Shown: positions 29,106 through 41,112 of the stretch, one piece after another
Position numbering within the stretch: position 1 is the first letter of the stretch
Layout of the letters: every line of letters begins with the position of its first letter
Origin: Durusdinium trenchii
Taxonomy: Eukaryota; Sar; Dinophyceae; Suessiales; Symbiodiniaceae
Direction of reading: 5' to 3'
Assembly: GCA_963970005.1 (NCBI GenBank)
Contig: CAXAMN010001292.1
Location: 31,268 to 95,267, forward strand
DNA length: 64,000 bases
Program-made: the position numbers and the translations under genes
Notes under the pieces: generated by a model
Databases searched by the model: none
What the model was told of the DNA's origin: nothing
Seen by the model: only the letters and a program-made list of their open reading frames with translations

Positions 29106-31082
29106 AGTGATCGGCACCTTCATGGCGTCAGTGCTGGAAGAGCCGTTTGGCTTGAAGCCGGGTTCCCTGTCAGAAGAATTCTGGCACCACTATAACCGCT
29201 AACCGCTTTTCTTCCTTGTTGCTTTCGACCTGACGCATTGAGCATCTCATGTTGCCTTCTGGGCAATCTTCCAAGACATTATCATCCACAAGGGCCGGGT
29301 GCTTGCCTTGTGGTCATGTCTATGACCTGTGAAGTGCTTTGTGTTTGCTTGATCAGATTGTGGCCCCTCTAGAGGCCTGTTGGAACTGGCTTCTTGAGCA
29401 GCAGTTTCGATAGAGAAATCGGCCGCCCAATCAATCAGGACACGCTGTCGTCTACAATCTTTCTACAATCTCTAGTGCCAATCTCGGCCTGCAGGCGCAG
29501 AAGGTACAGTTGATACACGCCCTTAGACATTCCAAACATTGGAGCTTACAAGAGCCCTTTGAGCGTCGGGGCGACCGCCGCTAGCAGCTACTTCAAACGC
29601 TCTCCTTGTGATTTTCCTTCTCCTGCTGCCTCCTGGTGAAGAGGATTTGCTGAGACAGTAGGTTGAGCGACTTCTGGCTCATGGACTGTGAGATTTGGAA
29701 GATTGAGTTTCTTCTATCTAATCGCCAGACCTCATTGCCGTTTCAAGCAGCTCCTCGGGCAACTGCAGGTCATTTCCCCCGAGCGCACTCCAAGCTCGAC
29801 AAGCGAACTTGCGTTGAAACTTTTCTTTTCTTTGACGGTCCCGTATTGGACGATTCTGCCTTCCCTCTTCCTTCTCGGAGAAAACGCACTGTGTTTCGGG
29901 CAGTGACCTGACGCAGGATCTTCCTTCTTGAGCGCTATGCCTTTCGACGCGGTGATCTGGGAGGATCTCCTACATCCTGCGGCTCCTGCGAGGATCTGGT
30001 CCTAAGACTAATTGCTTTCGGTTTTGCTTGACCCTGCCCCGGGGGTAGGCCAACTTGGGGCCAAGTTCTGGCCATCTTGGGCCAAGTTGACGCCGAGATG
30101 TTCGGAAGATGTTGCTCTGAAACGTCCAACATGGCCGATTTTATGCGCTATTGAAAAGCATGTAAGACAGAGGGTTTGAGGCGACCTTTTAGGGGCCTGT
30201 GACTTTCAACAAACGCCCCCGCCCCCAAACTAAGAACACTACAGTATACGTGCTATTGGGCGATACTGCGGCGCAACGTGATCACGCTGCAACACCTTGT
30301 GCGTGGGCAAATTGAACCTTGAACATACTCTCGCCAACCCTCTTGACCTTGTTCGCTGTGTGTGCAGGCTGTATGGGATTCGTTACGTTCAACGTGCACG
30401 AAATTGTCTCCCAACGAATCCTGCCCTGCATGGTGACCCATTCGGGTTGGTTTGGTTCGGTTTTCGCCTGCTGCGTTCTCCTCCTCGCTTGGCGACCAAT
30501 TCGGGTGATAGGTTTGGCTCGGCTTTTCCCCAACGCACTGAATCTGCATGCCTTGCGCTGCCCTGGTGACCGATTCGCAGCGACCGATCCGGCAACCGAT
30601 TTGGACATCCTGACCGATTCTTTTGTTACTGTTGTTCTTGGTGACCGATTCGGTGTTCTTGGTCACCAATGCCTGGTTTGCGGAAATTATTGTGACCGAT
30701 CTCGGTGTCCGATTCGGAGCTCATCCTCATCCTTTGACGCAAGGTGTTTTTGCAGCATGCATTTGGGGTTGACCCCTTGCCGCTATATACCTGGTCGGAA
30801 GGTGGAAAAAACCAAGCTTCGCACACTGGACTCACCTGAGATAAAGGTTTTGCTGCCCAATCAACAATGGATTTGCTTGTAATGGTCGAAGGAGTTCAGG
30901 GTCTTGAAATGGAACACAAAAACTGCTTCACCCCAGTCCCAGTATACCTTTTGCCGCCCTGTTCCTGTGTTCGCCCAGTCAGCTATGACATCGCCCACAT
31001 TATAATCATAAGTATATATATGGTTTCCATCACAGAGCCACGAAAGCAGTCGCCACGCTCAAGCTTCTAGGCTCAAGTCTTC
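29106..31082 (+). other. No supported gene; contains a GACCGATTCGG-rich patch
   Basis: Frames are short and unlike protein. Between 30430 and 30720 the word GACCGATTCGG and close variants (GACCCATTCGGG, GACCAATTCGGG, GACCGATCCGG, GACCGATCTCGG) occur about eight times at irregular spacing. A short interspersed repeat fragment lies at 31012-31070. Confidence 0.4.
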
Positions 31083-32303
31083 ATGCAATGGGCCTGGCTG
31101 GTTGACCTAGCACGCGAGGCTAGGGTTTCTGGCCGGTGGGAGGCTGCAGTTGCAACTGCAGCGTGGCTTGGCTCCTCCTGGTTGGCATCTTGTGCTGCTG
31201 CTGCGGCGTCTGCCTGGGAGGAGCCCTGGGTTTTTTCGCGCGCCTCAGCTTCCTGCAGAAGAGCGCTTCGTTTCTTGGCTGCAGCGGCAATTGCTCAGGC
31301 TGCCCCTGCAACTGAACCAGCATCGGGCGTGAGCCTGAGGAGGCGCCTCGCCGAGTACCGGGAGTGAGGCCTGTGAGCCAGGAGCAAGAAGTCCATGACC
31401 TCGCTGTCACATGTGGGGGACTTGACTATCCGGATTTTGAGGATTTCCACTGGAGGGGAGGGTATTCCTTTACTGAGTTCTTTTTCCTTGGTTTCTGAAC
31501 CGCTCCGTTCAGGTGGCCTGGACGCCTGGTTGGGAGGCAGATCTTTTGAGCTGCCGAACACCTGCTGATTTTGAGAGGTTGGATTTGTCCCCAGTTGAGC
31601 ATTTGGCGCGGCGACTCCGCGCTACGCGGTCAGACGGCACACCGAGGGCCCGCTACAACTATACACCTGACGCGCCTCAGGCTAATCGGGTGTACATTGT
31701 GCTGCAAGGGGCGCCAGACAAGCCCGGTGGTTGGACTGAGGATTATTTGGCCTATCCGATCCTGAGGCTGTCAAGGGTTCTGGGGGTGTTCGCTTTGATC
31801 CCCGCTCCACCCCAACGAGTTCCTTGTTCTTCGCAGAAAAGATCTGGTATCCCCGGAGGATGCATTGCTTCACTCGCAAACATCCATGTTCATTTTCGTT
31901 CGCAACCCCAAGACGTCCCGCTTAGCGTGCTCGGATAGACGACGCATCCATTGTTTTCCTTGCACGTTGTTCATTTGGAACCTTAGCCCTGGAAGAGCAG
32001 TTGTTCCCAGCGTCCACTGCCGTGTTCCGGCGGAAGTGGAATGTTCCGGCGGAAGTGGAACGCCGTGTTAGATCACCTTGGCGTTCCTAGAAGGCAGTCA
32101 GAGCGGAGCCGCTCCAGGCACTTTACGTGGCTCAGGCGCCACGCATGAGTACATCTTGACTTCAGACATTTCCAAAAGGTCGTTGGGCAAAAGTTCGCAC
32201 CTTGGAGTACTACATCCAGGAGGTTGCAGCACAGCTTTTTCTGTTCAACCTCCCCTCCAAGGCTAGACACATCATTGCCCTCCTAGATGCCGATCTCTGT
32301 TGA
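31083..32303 (+). pseudogene. Decayed ORF, probable dinoflagellate multicopy (retroelement-like) protein
   Basis: Coherent protein-like segments appear in successive frames: an Ala-rich, membrane-like N-terminus at 31083-31367, then from about 31806 FLVLRRKDLVSPEDALLHSQ to CRVPAEVE, then after a frame change RRVRSPWRS and TLEYYIQEVAAQLFLFNLP to the stop at 32303. The frame change coincides exactly with a 19-bp tandem duplication at 32023-32060. Two further in-frame stops (32088 and about 32158) follow. The segments resemble a repeated dinoflagellate protein I associate with retroelements, but I cannot name a domain. Clearly a pseudogene. Confidence 0.45.
32023..32060. repeat. 19-bp exact tandem duplication that breaks a frame
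   Basis: TGTTCCGGCGGAAGTGGAA occurs twice in direct succession. Because 19 is not a multiple of three, the duplication shifts the frame of the surrounding ORF; skipping one copy lets the reading continue (PAEVERRVRSPW). Confidence 0.85.
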
Positions 32304-32362
32304 AGCGGATGTTTCCTTCAGAAGTGGCACACTATGCACAGCAGAAATGAGGGAGTGCAGGA

Positions 32363-32785
32363 AGCCCTCGTTGTTGGTTGAATACACCAGCAGTCGGCTG
32401 CTTCAATAATAATAGTTTTTGGCACCCTACACTGGTCGTATAAGTTGAGCATTGGTTGACAGAGCTTCCACCAGCATTGTTGCAGCAGNNNNNNNNNNTG
32501 CACCCCGAAACCGGGGTAGGGCAACTCAGGCACTGCAAAGAAAAAAACACCGTGATGGTTTCTATCACAGAGCCACGAAAGCAGTCGCCGCGCTCAAGCT
32601 TCTACCCTCCCACCTCCCAAAGCCCTTGTCGTTGCTTGAATGCACTAGCAGTCGGTTGCTTCAATAGTTTTTGGCACCCTACATTGGTCGTAGAAGTTGA
32701 ACATTGGTTGACAGAGCTTCCACCAGCATTGTTGCAGCAGCTGCACATGCACCCCGAAACCGGGGTAGGGCAACTATGGCGCCGT
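32363..32785. repeat. Interspersed repeat, two adjacent copies plus a fragment at 31012
   Basis: Copy 1 (32363 to about 32535) and copy 2 (32622-32780) share GCAGTCGGCTGCTTCAATA, GTTTTTGGCACCCTACA, GGTTGACAGAGCTTCCACC and CCCCGAAACCGGGGTAGGGC, at a 259-bp offset. The stretch between them (ATCACAGAGCCACGAAAGC to CTCAAGCTTCTA) recurs at 31027-31070. Copy 2 runs into a TA microsatellite. This looks like a non-coding dispersed element, possibly a MITE or SINE; no terminal inverted repeats are obvious. Confidence 0.65.
32489..32498. other. Assembly gap of 10 N
   Basis: The Ns lie between GCAGCAG and TGCACCCC. The neighbouring repeat copy has seven bases (CTGCACA) at the same place, so the real gap is probably about 7 bp rather than 10. 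The gap may also mark a collapsed repeat. Confidence 0.95.
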
Positions 32786-32806
32786 GATATATATATATAT
32801 ATATTC
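32786..32806. repeat. (TA)n microsatellite
   Basis: An uninterrupted TA run directly follows the second interspersed repeat copy. Similar TA runs adjoin the fragment at 31012 and occur at 37494-37506 and 37795-37840. Confidence 0.8.
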
Positions 32807-34904
32807 AACAGGTCTCTCAAAAAGCCGGCCTGTATTCAGTTTCTTGACATATTCCAGTTTTTTGCGGAGCAGCCTTTCAAGACTCATTGCGAAACTATTT
32901 GCGGGCCAATCGCGATATATCCACCATTTCGATACCGGAGTGAGCAGCACAGTGAATCTGAAACTCACCAAACAATCCGGCCTACGTAAACATTCTTGTT
33001 GCTGCTTGAGTTCCTTGGTGAGTCTTCTTCGCCATTACTGACGTGTAGACGAGATACCTGTCCATGTGTTAATTCCCCCTGTGCATATGCACATTGCACG
33101 CCTTACATACTTGCTCACCTTGAGCACGGGATGGGATGTATTGAACAGCAACGGAGGTTTGCCTGATCGAGACCCAGGACCGTAGTAGGTGAAAAACCCC
33201 GAGTTGATTATTCTGTTTTTGGGGTGTACAGGGTTTCGATCGAATATTTTATATCGTTTGAAGCTCAGGAGTGCATCAAACAACACGACATGGAGGAAGA
33301 GATGCATCCGGGTCCCCTTCATTAAACGTTCTCAACTGCTCCAATATGTAGTCTAACATTCTTGATGAGCTGCTGTTGAGATTCCGTGGAAAATGGCTGA
33401 CAATAGGTGAGGTTCCACTGTAGTTGCAACTTAATTCTATTTGAGACCCAGGGTGGGGATCCAATCACCTACTCAGTTACCTTTTCTGACAAAGATAAAT
33501 CTATCTTCCCGAATCTTCCCGCATTAAGAGCCTTTCAATCTTGCGGTGCCGTATGTGCAGCATTTTTTGTTCTCCCTTGGATTCTGAATGGACTATTCAG
33601 CAAGGCAGTCCATAAGAACATTGGGTTTGAATGTACAGTGTACAGGCCAGGCATGTTGATGCGCCGAGCCCGCTGGGCACCCAGAAGAGTTGCTGTTGTT
33701 GCTCACAGTATTGGTGGACTGTACAAGGTTTTTTTCGGAAGCGCTCTTCAACAAGTGCCGGAGACTTGGTTTTTTTGTTATCCGACCGAACGGCCCGACG
33801 GCCACATGAAGTTGAAGAAGTGTTCTCATTTGAGGCCGCAGTCGAATGGCCTATTGGGCGGTCACCATCCGGTGTGTGATTCTAAGTCTCCTCAAAGTCT
33901 GTGAGTTTCATCTAAAGAAGTCTGCGAGATGAACAAAACTAGTCTCAGCATTCAAGGAATGGTGCTGGAGAATGCCACCTTACTCCGTGGTGTGCAGACT
34001 GCAATTCATTGCTCCAGCTTTTCTTCTATGTGGGTCGACTTTTCCTATCCATTTTTGCACAGACTTTGACTTTGATAGCTTAGATGTCCAAGGATGATGC
34101 AGTGGCAGCTGAGAAATGGGAGGAAGATGTGTCAAGCAACTCACCCTTTCCTTACCTGTCGCCTCTACTTTGATTCAGTGCTTGATAGGACAGCCCTTCT
34201 GTCCGCTCAGGGCTGGCATCTGAGATTGTTCCATCTTCAACCCAGTTGCCCTGAGGCAATTCAAGGTGGATTATATTTTGCAGTCTGGTTTCACGACATG
34301 TGACTGCTCTCATGAAGAGATTATTATTGTGCAAGTTGGCTGCTTTCCTAGGCCGCATCCTTGGGGCCGTGGCTATGGCTGGCTAGTAGAATTGAACCTG
34401 CCAGTCCTCCGGCCTGCTTGGGCTTTGAGACCTGAAGAAAACAGACATGGACACAGAATGAAGCAGCAAAGATCATCAGAGAAACTAATTGTATCCCAGG
34501 TCTTTCTCGGGAGATTTGTGCCAGGAGGAGCACAGAGAAGAAATGGGCATACCTCTCAATTCTGCTCCGGCACCTCGTTGGCTTCTCAGGATGTTTCTGT
34601 GCCTTTGGAGGAACTGCTTGCAACGTCCTCGGCGTATCAAACGTCAGGACGCATGTTGCATTCATCACCGGCTTGATGCCCGCCTTGGAGCCAAACTTTC
34701 AAACATCCGGTCCGAAGAGTGCCCCTGTAAATCCGACTCTGACAAGTGTACCTGCAGCCCAGCCCCACCACACAGCTACAATGTAATCCATTTTTTCGCC
34801 ACGAGGCATTGCCGTGCCTCATCATCCAAGAAGCACTGCTACGAGCAGTGTTTTCATTTTTCCCTCTGCTGTCCGTCTTTTTTGCTCCTGTTCTAGCTTT
34901 AAGG

Positions 34905-35075
34905 GGTTCAAACGATGGGACAGTTTTAATCCGTTCTTTTCTGACACGTTTGAAGTTAAGAGAAGGGTGGGGTAGCTGCAGGGTTCATTTTTGACCTGTC
35001 GGGATATCGGGTTTAACCGGTTCTTTTGGGACCTGCTTGGGGTAGCTGAAGGGTGCTCTTTCAACCTGTCAGGTC
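34905..35075. repeat. Degenerate tandem repeat, two units of about 75-85 bp
   Basis: Both units run from GGGA-A/TTT-AA-CCG-TTCTTTT to GGGGTAGCTG-AGGGT-CTTT--ACCTGTC. Unit 1 is about 34918-34999 and unit 2 about 35000-35070. Confidence 0.45.
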
Positions 35076-37493
35076 AATCTGTTTGGTGGGCACCAAACAG
35101 GTTCAAGGAACAAAAAAAGGAACCTTATGATTATGGAACCTTTAAAAGCCTTGAGGCAGGTGAAAGAAGAACCCTTATATGAGTCCAACGCTTTCGTTTC
35201 GTTCTTGCGGCTTGCACAAGGTTGGATCCACATTGGGCAGCGGGTGCTCGCTGGAAAGCCCTTGCCACAGTGTGTGCTAGTGTTGAAAGTGTCGACAAAG
35301 TTCAAGGGTATGACGGTGTGACCACCCCGTACGTTTGTGTTCATGTTTATTCATGTCTTTTACTTGCTTACTTGTCTGCAGTGAACAAGCGCTTCTTCGC
35401 AGCTTTACAGAGACGAACAGCATCAGCACGAAGAATGCAAAGGTAGTTGGACACATATTTGGTCAAAACAATCTCAGTCGCACAGTTTCTGACTCAACAA
35501 TTCTTTAACACTGCCCACATGATTATGGAAATCCCGTCAACACGCTTGCCCCGACTCAGCTTTGTCCTTCTTTCAAGAGGAGTTGCAAACCGCATACTGT
35601 GAGTGGGGGGAACAGAGCCTTCCCAACGAGTCTTGTAACTTCTACAAGTGCAGTGCGAAGTTTCACGTGGTGACCAAAACATGGTTCATTGGGGGTGTTG
35701 GAAGCAGTGCATTGCCAGTTTGATCGTTTCGCAGCTGTAACAACGTTATGATATTTTGGAAACTGTAGTGTCGGGGCAAGTTGTGAATGGAGGGGATACA
35801 TCAAACGAAAAATACAAAAAGTCAACTGTGTGGAGTTCGGCAGACACATCAAGTTCAATGAAGCCATGAATTCTGCGGGCATTGAAGGTTGTGACTGAAA
35901 TGCAACTCGTGGCGATATCAAACCTTGAGTGGTCATTCTGGTGCAGATGTGTTTGCTTCAAGCTTGGAGGTTGGAGTTGATGGCGTCGACACATGACGAC
36001 GTTTGATATGACAGTTTCCGGATACTTCAGAAGCATGCTTGAACTTGTGGTGCTCGTGGTGCTTTAGTTTGTGTCTTGCTTCTGCCAACTTTGCTCAAGC
36101 AGATTGGAAGATGTAGAAACTTAAACCAGTGGTGATTCCAGCTGCGATGGATTCCCTTGCAGATGCAGCTGAAGCTGACGTGTCCAATTCTGAGCAAGTC
36201 CTTGAGCAGCAACCAAATTCTACAACCGCTTGCACTGTTGCAAACTCAGGCCGCCACCACTACCAGATGTTGGAGGCTACGCTGTGGAGATACACCCTTC
36301 ACCATAGTTCATTTGCAGGGTACATGATGCTAGTGATGCCTTTGTAGATTTAGTGCAGACTCAGCATAGCAGCATAGTCATTTATCTTATAACTGTGGTC
36401 TGGTGCAGAAAGATTCGTGGGAATGGACAACTCCCAAAGAAGAAGGTGTTTGTATTCAACAAAATATGTACCCTGCGCTGACTTCATGTTCTTTTGTTGA
36501 TACATGCATTACAAAGTATTCGGTCAGAGAACAGTAGCGGTGTAGATTCACACAGTTTTGTTTGCATCCGTTTGAATGGCAGACGGTGCCGATTTGGTGC
36601 CTCGTCCTCCACCGCTTCGAGATGGAGTACCATTAACTTTGAGCTACAGCAACTGGCCAAGACTGTTGATGGATGTTGGAAGATGGTGTGCTTGAGATCA
36701 GTGTCCTTGAGATCAGGTGATTTTCGCTGGCCAGGTTGCGCCCCTTCCCCTGCATTCAGCGACATGGTCCATACTCCTGACCCTGAGCAAGGGATAGCTT
36801 GGACAGCAGCTGACGTTGTGCGATCACGACTCCAGCCCCATGGTTTGTTTGCTTTGTGGTCATAAGGTCATCACTGAGAGCACTGCCATTGATGGTCAAG
36901 CTGGGCTGCTGATGTGGTGGAGGCATGTTGAGCACCTTGATCCAATCTGGTCAAAGTGAAGAGTGACCAAAAGTGAAGGTGGACCTTAATTGCCCAGGCC
37001 TGGCGAGGATTACCAAGACCTCCCACAAGCTTCAGGCAATCCGTGGCACTGGGGAGGCTGTTGGAGATCTTCAGCTGCAATAAGATGAGAGCCATTCTCT
37101 AAGTGTGTCCTCATGATGCTTTTGGCAGCCTTGACATCCAAGATATGTCGGAAATCGTGGGCGTCCGGTACACCACGATGTTTGGCGATCCTGGCAGGGA
37201 ATTTCTGCAAAGTGGCATGGTTGATTGTGGTCGTGCAACATTTTGCAAGGTGAAATGTAGATTTCAATGACTGCTTTGGCCCAAAATGGAAAAGACCTCA
37301 TGTGACGCTCAGGTGGCAGCAGACAACCAGTCCAAATTTCGTTTTGGGACCTCACAGCTGACAGAATATGTTTGCTTTTGCTAAATCCGCTGAGCATAAC
37401 ATTTGCGCAACTCAACTGCATCAGACAACACGGTGCTTTTCTGCAGTGATATTGAAGTCAGGTACATGCTTCCAAAAGGAAGCATGAAGAGAG

Positions 37494-37840
37494 GATATAT
37501 ATATATAGTTGTATATAATATAAAGGTTTTAAGCTTTCGATCAAACTAGGCTGCTAACCCTTTTGTCCATGTCTGAGTCATTCCAAGCTGTTAGCTCCAG
37601 GAACAAAGATTTCCTTGCACTTTGACGATGTATATAGTAGGAAGTGTACCAATAGCCTTTGTTGTGAGAGCCAGACAGTGGATATTTTTCGCAATCAAGG
37701 CTAAGCGTTGTTCTGGCTTGGCAATTGTCAGAGATTTTTCCATCAGAGAATGGCAGCTCAGTCGCATTGCTGCGATGCAATATGTGTATGTATGTATATA
37801 TATATAAAGAACACACACACACACATATATATATATATAT
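37494..37840. repeat. Cluster of TA, TATG and CA microsatellites
   Basis: TA runs at about 37494-37506 and 37795-37806, a CA run at 37810-37824 and a TA run at 37825-37840. The last abuts the left end of the copia-like region. Confidence 0.75.
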
Positions 37841-37894
37841 GGCTCAAGTTTCCTGCTCAAGCACGGGCACAGGGCCCTTTGGAGCTCTTCGGCA

Positions 37895-38440
37895 TTGGTT
37901 CTTCACCCGCCCTTTGCGTGGACAAGAGGAACACTCCTGATATCACCTTCGGTGACCTGGCATTTCTTCTTCATGGGCTGGCAATCCTTCCGCGCCTACC
38001 AGTGCTGCAGCTCTAAGGACTGTGGCAATTGGATCTGGGAAGACCGAATTCAGCCTCACTATGTCTGCCGGATGTGCTCTACTCCATGGAAGCAGCCGGC
38101 ACAAGGATTTGCCAAGGCCACAGACAGATATCCAACTTCATGGAAGACCAACCGAAGACGAGTGACCCCTCCACCGGGTCTCCCGGTCAGCAAGGCACCA
38201 CGCCCGGCCAAACTTCAACAGTCGGCTGCAGACATCCTAGCTCCAGCGTGGTCGACATTGGATGAAGGCATGCGCACCAAGCTGATCCAGCTAGGCATTG
38301 ATCCCTCACCCAAGGTCGATGAACCGGACCTTCAATCAGTCCTCAAGGAGAATATGCCAGCAGGCGCCTTGGGCACAAATCTGTCGAGTTTGGTAGCGGA
38401 GCCTGGTGCTCCGTTGCCGTTTTTTCCAGCGCTGCCATAG
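37895..38440 (+). pseudogene. Copia Gag N-terminal region with zinc ribbon
   Basis: Residues YQCCSSKDCGNWIWEDR then YVCRMCSTPW give a C-x4-C ... C-x2-C ribbon with the conserved Trp residues seen at the N-terminus of dinoflagellate copia Gag. After a Pro-rich linker, a helix (DEGMRTKLIQLGI ... LQSVLKENMP) follows. The last 40 residues no longer fit the family, so a rearrangement near 38370 is likely. No convincing ATG context; the start shown is a GTG. Confidence 0.5.
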
Positions 38441-38651
38441 GCTGCTGGTGCTCGCTGCGGCTACCACCACGGTCAGCGTGACACAGAGGTCGGAATCCTT
38501 TTCGACGGCGGCTTGGAAGGAAGAGACCAGGAAGGCAGAGGCTCGGTGGCGGATTGGCCGCTGCAAGACACCGCTAGCTGGTGGTTCCTACATCCTTGAG
38601 AACTTCATCACAGGCCCCGTGGACTCCATCGATTACAAGATCGCTGGACTA

Positions 38652-39180
38652 TGAATCCGCCAAGCTCTGGGAGCATTCCGCTCCAGGAGTACAGGCGGGA
38701 CATTCCGCCAGGCTGGATTGCAGGCGCCTTGAGGACCTACTTCGACAAGCTGAAGCTTTGGTACGGGGTCGCCAATGTGGAGGATGAGGCCATTGGGCCA
38801 TTGGTGGCCGGAAGGCTCTATGGAAGAGCATCCACCATTGCCATGTCACTGAGGGTGCCTAGGCCTGACGGCTCCTTCGATGTTGGCGATGCAGCGCTTG
38901 TCTGACTGGCTGTTGACGAGGTCCGTGACCCGACGACCAATGTGGTCATTCAGAACCACATCTTCCTGGCCAATGCACTCCGCACGGCCTTCTTTCAGCA
39001 AGATCAAGATCTGGCTACACAAGCCCTAGACAAGTTCTTCGGCCTTGCTCGCGGACAGCTTAGCTTGTCTGAGTACAGCGTGGAGTTCGACAGCCGATAC
39101 GATGATGCTCATGACAGAGTTGGACTGCAGCTGAACGATGTTGGCAAGTTCTTTCCTATGGTTCAAGAACTTAGGACTGC
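38652..39180 (+). pseudogene. Copia Gag capsid-like domain
   Basis: From NPPSSGSIPLQEYRRDIPPGW on, this matches the Gag core found in many dinoflagellate copia elements (GPLVAGRLYGRAS, RVPRPDGSFDVGD, ALRTAFFQQDQDLATQALDKFF, LSEYSVEFDSRYD, LQLNDVGKFF). A TGA at 38904 (after GDAALV) interrupts the frame, and at about 39150 sense moves to another frame. Gag would form the cytoplasmic virus-like particle. Confidence 0.7.
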
Positions 39181-40031
39181 CATCCAAGACTGTTGATGAC
39201 ATCAAGCTGCAGATCGCTGGCGACTACACTCGCTTCAACGACGCAAGAGCTCTGGCATTGCGCATCAACCTCAATCGGCGCGAACCTGATGATGCACAGA
39301 TCCTCTATGAGGAAACGATGAGTCCTATGGCGACCACGACGCCTACTACCAGGATTGACTATGAGGAGTACGCCAATGATGAGACCTACTATGAGAGCCA
39401 GAATGCCAGCGATGAACCACGGCAAGAGGTTGACCTTGAGGCTGGCGTGGCTCAGCAAGCGACTCCAACGTCTCTGGCGAGTACAACAAAGCCTACTACA
39501 AGGGCAAAGGCAATGGCAATGATGATGGCTGCTTCAACTGGCAGCAAGTTCCACAGAGTTCGAGATTGTCCACTTGGCAAGGGCAAGAACAAGAAGGGCA
39601 GCCACAACTACCAAGGAAAAGGAATTTCAAAAGTCTTCTGGCGATGGCGACCCAACCTCAAGGGCAAAGGCAAGAGCAAGAGCAAGCCCCCTTGGAGAAG
39701 CAAAGGAAAAGGCAAGGGCAAATGCTTTGGCCGAAAAGGCCACTACTATACACCTATATACTATGAGGACGACGCCTACAAGCCTCGTGGTGGCCTGTCG
39801 ATCAGCGAAGGCATTCCTGATGCCTCAACGCCTCAAGAGGTTGCCACCAGCTCTAAAGAAGCCAAGACGACCAAGAAGACGTCTGAGAGCTTCGTGATCC
39901 ACACCTCATCCGAGGATGAAGACTTCGAGGGATATTCAAGGGAGTACACGACCAAGGATCACTACGACTTGAAGCTCAAGATGAACTTCTTGGTCTTCAA
40001 CGTGAAGAAAGAAGAGGCGCAGATGAGCTAG
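39150..40031 (+). pseudogene. Copia Gag C-terminal basic region
   Basis: This continues the capsid-like frame (TVDDIKLQIAGDYTRFNDARALALRI). It becomes Asp/Glu-rich, then Lys/Gly/Ser-rich (KGKGKSKSKPPWRSKGKGKGK), an RNA-binding composition typical of these elements. It ends in an acidic tail (SSEDEDFEGYS) and a stop at 40031. No intact CCHC knuckle was seen, although CFGRKGHYY near 39725 could be its remnant. Confidence 0.65.
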
Positions 40032-40049
40032 CGCACAATCCATGGCCAA

Positions 40050-40362
40050 GAGCGATATGGTTTGCTCAGCGACCCTGGGGCCGCATCCGGCTTGGTTGGC
40101 AGTGAGACAGTTGCTCCATGGGCGAAATGGAGATCAACTGCAACAAGATCACTCCAGTCTCTGGCATTTCAGGGAACAGCGAATCGACTCTTGGAGAGGT
40201 CACTTTGACCATGGCAACAGCTGGACAACCCATCACCTATACGGCGGAGGTCATTGGTGGAGCTGGAGCGTTGGCGGGCAATCCAACCCTTCGTCGACTG
40301 GGGGCATCAATCCTGACGGATTGGTTTGAGAATGGTGATGGCCTGTTGGTCCTGAACACTAA
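40050..40362 (+). pseudogene. Copia-type protease-like region
   Basis: GLLSDPGAASGLVGSETV (one frame, about 40059-40112) occupies the place of the aspartic protease active site, with DPGA for the usual D-S/T-G. After a frame change MEINCNKITPVSGISGN and YTAEVIGGAGALAGNPTLRRLGA fit the flap and core of the same domain. The sequence then continues in broken frames to about 40740 (RILLTDSGHYILRCDN). Identification rests on remembered dinoflagellate Pol sequences and is moderate. Confidence 0.5.
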
Positions 40363-40875
40363 AGATGCCATGGACGGAGATCAACCATGTGAAGTTCTTC
40401 AGGATCCTCCTCACAGATTCTGGACACTACATCCTGCGTTGCGACAACGTTCAGAACGAGAAGGTTCCAAGAGCTTCCAAGCACGAGGCCATTGCTTTCT
40501 TCCAGAAGATCGCCGAGATCACCTCGAAAGTTTGGCCTGACGTGCAACCACGGGTCAGACACTGCTTCCATACCCAGACGAATGACCGGTGTGACTTTGA
40601 TCATGACAATGATGGCCGTGAAGATGGAATCCATGAGCCGATGAAGCGCCAAGGTCACGATGTTGGTTGTGATCTGTTGGCGCGTGAGAAAGGCGAAGAA
40701 GAAGATGATCTACGGAATCCTGTTCCTGCGAGGATTTAAAGATTCACTTCATCGATGAGGAACAGCCGATCAAGTCCGAGGAGCCCTACGACCTCATGAT
40801 CGATGAGAGAACAAGAGCCTATCACCAATTGCAGAAGAGCGCGACTCCGAGGACGAAGTTTCACCATCAGCCATT

Positions 40876-41112
40876 TTGGCAAAGCAGTGCACGCGCGACG
40901 AGAAGAACACAGAACCTGCGGAGAATTCAAACCACTTGATCATCAAGCGTCCTGCCGGACCTGCCATTTTGGCCCCGGCAACTCCTGATGAACAAGGCCT
41001 ACGCGAGGCAAGCTATGACGAAGAGAAGAAAGCCTTCCTCAGCTACACTGGCGACATGACCCCCGAGACGGCAGATCAAGCCAAGTTGAAGAAGCGCTAC
41101 TACCAACTTTGA
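40876..41112 (+). pseudogene. Copia polyprotein linker fragment
   Basis: Residues IIKRPAGPAILAPATPDE then AFLSYTGDMTPETADQAKLKKRYYQL form a charged linker upstream of the methyltransferase-like domain. The frame ends in TGA at 41110, and sense passes directly to the next frame (FDSRFKRVRGRG). No domain is recognised. Confidence 0.4.

Larger units (their letters stand above)
32807..37840 (+). other. Long stretch without a supported gene
   Basis: The longest frame, 33407-33904, encodes 165 residues of mixed character with a hydrophobic middle (AVCAAFFVLPWILNGLF) but no recognisable family, and is not called. A weak tandem repeat lies at 34905-35075. Everything else to 37840 is short-frame DNA with TA and CA microsatellites at its right end. 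Confidence 0.4.

Noticed and set aside
33407-33904. 165-residue frame
   Set aside because: Coherent in parts, but no recognisable family and no supporting neighbours; not strong enough to call.
37839-37848. ATGGCTCAAG as a spliced-leader relic before the copia Gag
   Set aside because: Only nine to ten bases match and it is the edge of a TA microsatellite.
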